This document shows positions 6,727-8,223 of a DNA stretch of 8,223 bases, one piece after another (within the stretch, counting starts at the first letter, position 1; every line of letters begins with the position of its first letter). Location of the stretch: contig JAISQQ010000441.1 of assembly GCA_031274075.1 (NCBI GenBank), positions 1 through 8,223 on the forward strand, given 5' to 3'. Source of the stretch: Accumulibacter sp. (GTDB lineage: Bacteria; Pseudomonadota; Gammaproteobacteria; Burkholderiales; Rhodocyclaceae). The notes under the pieces are model-generated. The model did no database searches and was not told the DNA's origin. It saw nothing but the letters and a program-made list of their open reading frames with translations. The position numbers and the translations under genes were made by a program.

Positions 6727-7710
6727 ATGTCCAAGACCAAACATCTCATCACCTTGCTGCTCGGCATGTTCTTCATGGCGGGAGCCTGCGCCGCCTGGAC
6801 GCCGGAGAGGCCCATTGAATTCATCGTCACCTCCGGAGCGGGGGGCGGAACCGACATCTTTACCCGTGCCATTCAGTCGGTCATCGTAAAGAATAAACTG
6901 ATCGATGTGCCGATCCTGGTAGTGACCAAAGGCGGCGGAGCGGGCAGTGAAGGGTATGTATACGCTCTCGGCGAAAAAGCCAACCCTTATCGCGTAGTCT
7001 TTGGCACCAACAATGAATACCTGTTGCCGCTGGTCGCCAAGATGGGTTACGCCACAGATGATTTCGTTCCCGTTGCCGCCATGGCGCTCGACGAATTCCT
7101 GATCTGGGTCAACGAGAAATCGCCGTATGCGGACGCCAGGAGTTTCATCGAAGCGGCCAGGAAAGGGGACTTGCGCCTGGGTGGTTCGCAATCCAAGGAC
7201 ATGGACCAGACCGTGGTCAGCTTGCTCAGCGAAGCCACGGGCGCCAAGTTTACCTACATCCCGTTCAAGAGCGGCGGCGAAGCCGGCATCCAGCTTGCCG
7301 GGGGACATATTGACGCCAATACCAACAACCCGAACGAGAGCGTCGGCCAATGGAAAGGCAGCCTGGTTCGTCCGCTTTGCGTGTTCAGCGACAAGCGCAT
7401 GGCCGCCGGTCCGAAAGTCACCAAGGACAAGGCGTGGTCCGACATCCCGACCTGCAGGGAATCCGGCATCCCGGCAACCTACCAGGCGCCGCGTACACTC
7501 TGGCTGCCGGCCGGCGTGTCGCCTGACGTGGTGAGCTTTTACACTGACGTTCTGGCCAAAGTGCGTGAGACGCCCGAATGGAAAGCGTATATCGAGCGCA
7601 CGTCGCAGAGCGATGTTTTCTTGACGGGTGAGGAGTTGCGTAAATACATCACGCAGGATTCAGCCAAGGCCTACGAAGTGTACAAACGCGAGAAATGGCT
7701 GGTGCAATAA
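6727..7710 (+). CDS. Bug/TctC-family periplasmic substrate-binding protein of a TTT transporter
   Basis: A 327-residue periplasmic binding protein of the Bug/TctC family, which captures carboxylates and related compounds and hands them to the TctA-TctB membrane complex. A Sec signal peptide is clear: positive start MSKTKH, hydrophobic core LITLLLGMFFMAGA (7-20) and a cleavage region ACAA-W (20-24). The mature protein begins WTPERPIEFIVTSGAGGGTDIFTR, with the typical glycine-rich ligand-binding loop. Other family segments are FGTNNEYLLPLVAKMGY, IPFKSGGEAGIQLAGGHIDANTNNPNESVGQW (about 178-209) and the C-terminal helix-rich tail. The start follows AGGGAG at 6714-6719 with 7-nt spacing; an upstream in-frame start would run back into the dehydrogenase gene. 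Forty bases separate it from the dehydrogenase and 331 from tctB. Bug ligands vary widely, so specificity cannot be stated. Confidence 0.9.
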   Translation: MSKTKHLITLLLGMFFMAGACAAWTPERPIEFIVTSGAGGGTDIFTRAIQSVIVKNKLIDVPILVVTKGGGAGSEGYVYALGEKANPYRVVFGTNNEYLLPLVAKMGYATDDFVPVAAMALDEFLIWVNEKSPYADARSFIEAARKGDLRLGGSQSKDMDQTVVSLLSEATGAKFTYIPFKSGGEAGIQLAGGHIDANTNNPNESVGQWKGSLVRPLCVFSDKRMAAGPKVTKDKAWSDIPTCRESGIPATYQAPRTLWLPAGVSPDVVSFYTDVLAKVRETPEWKAYIERTSQSDVFLTGEELRKYITQDSAKAYEVYKREKWLVQ

Positions 7711-7807
7711 GAAAACACCGATTCATCCGTCACACAGGATTCCAGCGATCGAGGGGAAATGACGGTTCCAGGTTTGATCGGAGTTCCCCAAATTGCAGTT
7801 GACGCTC

Positions 7808-7830
7808 AGGGGCGGCCAATCGCCGCCCCT
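7808..7830. repeat. Hairpin AGGGGCGGC-CAATC-GCCGCCCCT
   Basis: A perfect 9-bp, very GC-rich stem with a 5-nt loop, about 100 bases after the tctC stop. It resembles the dispersed GGGGCGGC(N)GCCGCCCC palindromes seen in many environmental bacterial genomes. No U-run follows (ACTTGG), so it may act as an mRNA 3'-end stabiliser or partial attenuator rather than as a true intrinsic terminator. Confidence 0.6.
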
Positions 7831-7835
7831 ACTTG

Positions 7836-8017
7836 GAAGCTGTTTTAGAAATCAGAAAGACGTTTGAGAAGCAGATGGATCATCCAGGGTAGGGCGCGCT
7901 CTCCGAGCGCGCCGAGGGGCGGCGGTTTCGGAGAAACCGCCCTACCTTCACCCAGGGCTTGAATTGAGGTTTTTGGGATCCAAGCATTTCTCGTACCAAT
8001 TTTTTTAAAACAGCTTC
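7836..8017. mobile_element. Possible small non-coding inverted-repeat element (MITE-like)
   Basis: GAAGCTGTTTTA at 7836-7847 and TAAAACAGCTTC at 8006-8017 are a perfect 12-bp inverted repeat enclosing 158 bases that include the twin hairpins. TTGGAAG occurs as a direct repeat at 7833-7839 and 8018-8024, overlapping the left arm and abutting the right arm, which could reflect a target duplication but is not cleanly placed outside both arms. The interior has no credible coding sequence. The location, splitting two genes of one transporter operon, fits an insertion. The interpretation is tentative without other copies to compare. Confidence 0.4.
7888..7946. repeat. Twin-hairpin palindrome with complementary loops
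   Basis: Two perfect 9-bp hairpins stand side by side: GGCGCGCTC-TCC-GAGCGCGCC at 7893-7913 and GGCGGTTTC-GGA-GAAACCGCC at 7921-7941. Their loops are complementary: TCTCCGA at 7900-7906 is the exact reverse complement of TCGGAGA at 7928-7934. The whole is bounded by a further 9-bp inverted repeat, GGTAGGGCG (7888-7896) and CGCCCTACC (7938-7946). It can therefore fold as two hairpins, one closed structure, or a kissing pair. It looks like a dispersed intergenic repeat rather than a gene-specific terminator. Confidence 0.7.
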
Positions 8018-8041
8018 TTGGAAGAAACAGGGAGATGGTCC

Positions 8042-8223
8042 ATGGACAAGGAAGCGGGGGCACTGGTGTCCCGATTCACGATGGAAGTGGCGACGGCGCT
8101 GATCACCGGCGTGTTCGGCGGCATCGTCTGCTACGGGTCCTTCGAATTCGGCACCGGCTGGGGAGACGCCGGCCCCGAGCCGGGCTATTTCCCGTTCTAC
8201 GTCGGCGCGATCATCCTCCTGGC
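8042..8223 (+). CDS. TctB, small membrane subunit of a TTT transporter (partial, runs off window)
   Basis: The first 60 codons of an open frame that continues past the window end. My translation begins MDKEAGALVSRFTMEVATAL and contains ITGVFGGIVCYGSFEFGTGW (residues 21-40), followed by GDAGPEPGYFPFYVGAIILL (41-60). The GPxPGYFPFY motif after a first membrane segment (about 15-33) and at the start of a second is typical of TctB, the four-helix small subunit that pairs with TctA in the inner membrane. The start is supported by GGGAG at 8030-8034, 7 nt upstream. TctA would be expected just downstream, outside the window. It belongs with the binding protein encoded at 6727-7710 despite the long spacer. 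Confidence 0.85.
   Translation, partial: MDKEAGALVSRFTMEVATALITGVFGGIVCYGSFEFGTGWGDAGPEPGYFPFYVGAIILL

Larger units (their letters stand above)
7711..8041. other. Repeat-filled spacer between tctC and tctB
   Basis: This 331-base stretch contains no convincing gene. The first 95 bases (7711-7805) show only a weak inverted repeat, GGGGAA at 7753-7758 with TTCCCC at 7784-7789. From 7808 on, it holds four nested or adjacent palindromic elements listed separately. The last bases carry the tctB ribosome-binding site, GGGAG at 8030-8034. Because tctC and tctB face the same way and belong to one transporter, the spacer probably lies within one transcript and may lower expression of the membrane subunits relative to the binding protein. 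Confidence 0.7.

Noticed and set aside
6727..6800. Lipoprotein signal in TctC (cysteine 21 in GACAA)
   Set aside because: The residues before the cysteine are A-G-A with no leucine-type residue at -3, and ACAA-W is a good signal peptidase I site. Most family members are soluble periplasmic proteins.
7845..8063. A 72-residue minus-strand open frame in the tctC-tctB spacer
   Set aside because: It consists mainly of translated palindromes and overlaps the start of tctB. No ribosome-binding site or family signature.

Overview
The window is GC-rich, densely coded proteobacterial chromosome. The proteins (MdaB, HslU, an HDOD signalling protein, a PrpR-type sigma-54 activator, and a Bug/TctC binding protein with TctB) together with the palindromic intergenic repeats suggest a betaproteobacterium, perhaps of the Rhodocyclales type. 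That placement is inference from gene content, not a measured affiliation.

Region 1 (1-2141, minus strand) is housekeeping: mdaB (quinone reductase), then a 166-base spacer with a REP-like palindrome, then hslU (ATPase of the HslUV protease). No hslV lies next to hslU. The next gene upstream is divergent. Region 2 (2237-3396, plus strand) is a translationally coupled pair: a small protein resembling the N-terminal domain found on many HD-GYP proteins, and an HDOD protein that keeps most HD-type metal residues. Region 3 (3395-3512) is an inverted pair of 7-bp-period TCAG/CTGA arrays with a GC-rich hairpin near its centre. It sits between two convergent genes.

Region 4 (3524-8223) is the most interesting part. 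A minus-strand PrpR_N-PAS-AAA+-Fis activator diverges from a plus-strand unit encoding a zinc-type medium-chain dehydrogenase, a Bug/TctC periplasmic binding protein and the start of TctB, the small membrane subunit of a tripartite tricarboxylate transporter (TTT). The divergent intergenic region carries a textbook -24/-12 sigma-54 promoter pointing at the dehydrogenase, with repeated TTTTGAAA boxes upstream as candidate activator sites. The roughly 100-nt leader has a 12-bp tandem duplication able to form two alternative hairpins. The simplest reading is an inducible catabolic unit: the activator senses a small organic acid, TctC-TctB-(TctA) imports it, and the dehydrogenase oxidises it or a product. 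The substrate cannot be read from the sequence.

The tctC-tctB spacer (331 bases, unusually long for this operon type) is filled with nested palindromes: one 9-bp hairpin, a pair of hairpins with mutually complementary loops, and an outer 12-bp inverted repeat with nearby 7-bp direct repeats, resembling a small non-coding repeat element inserted in the operon.
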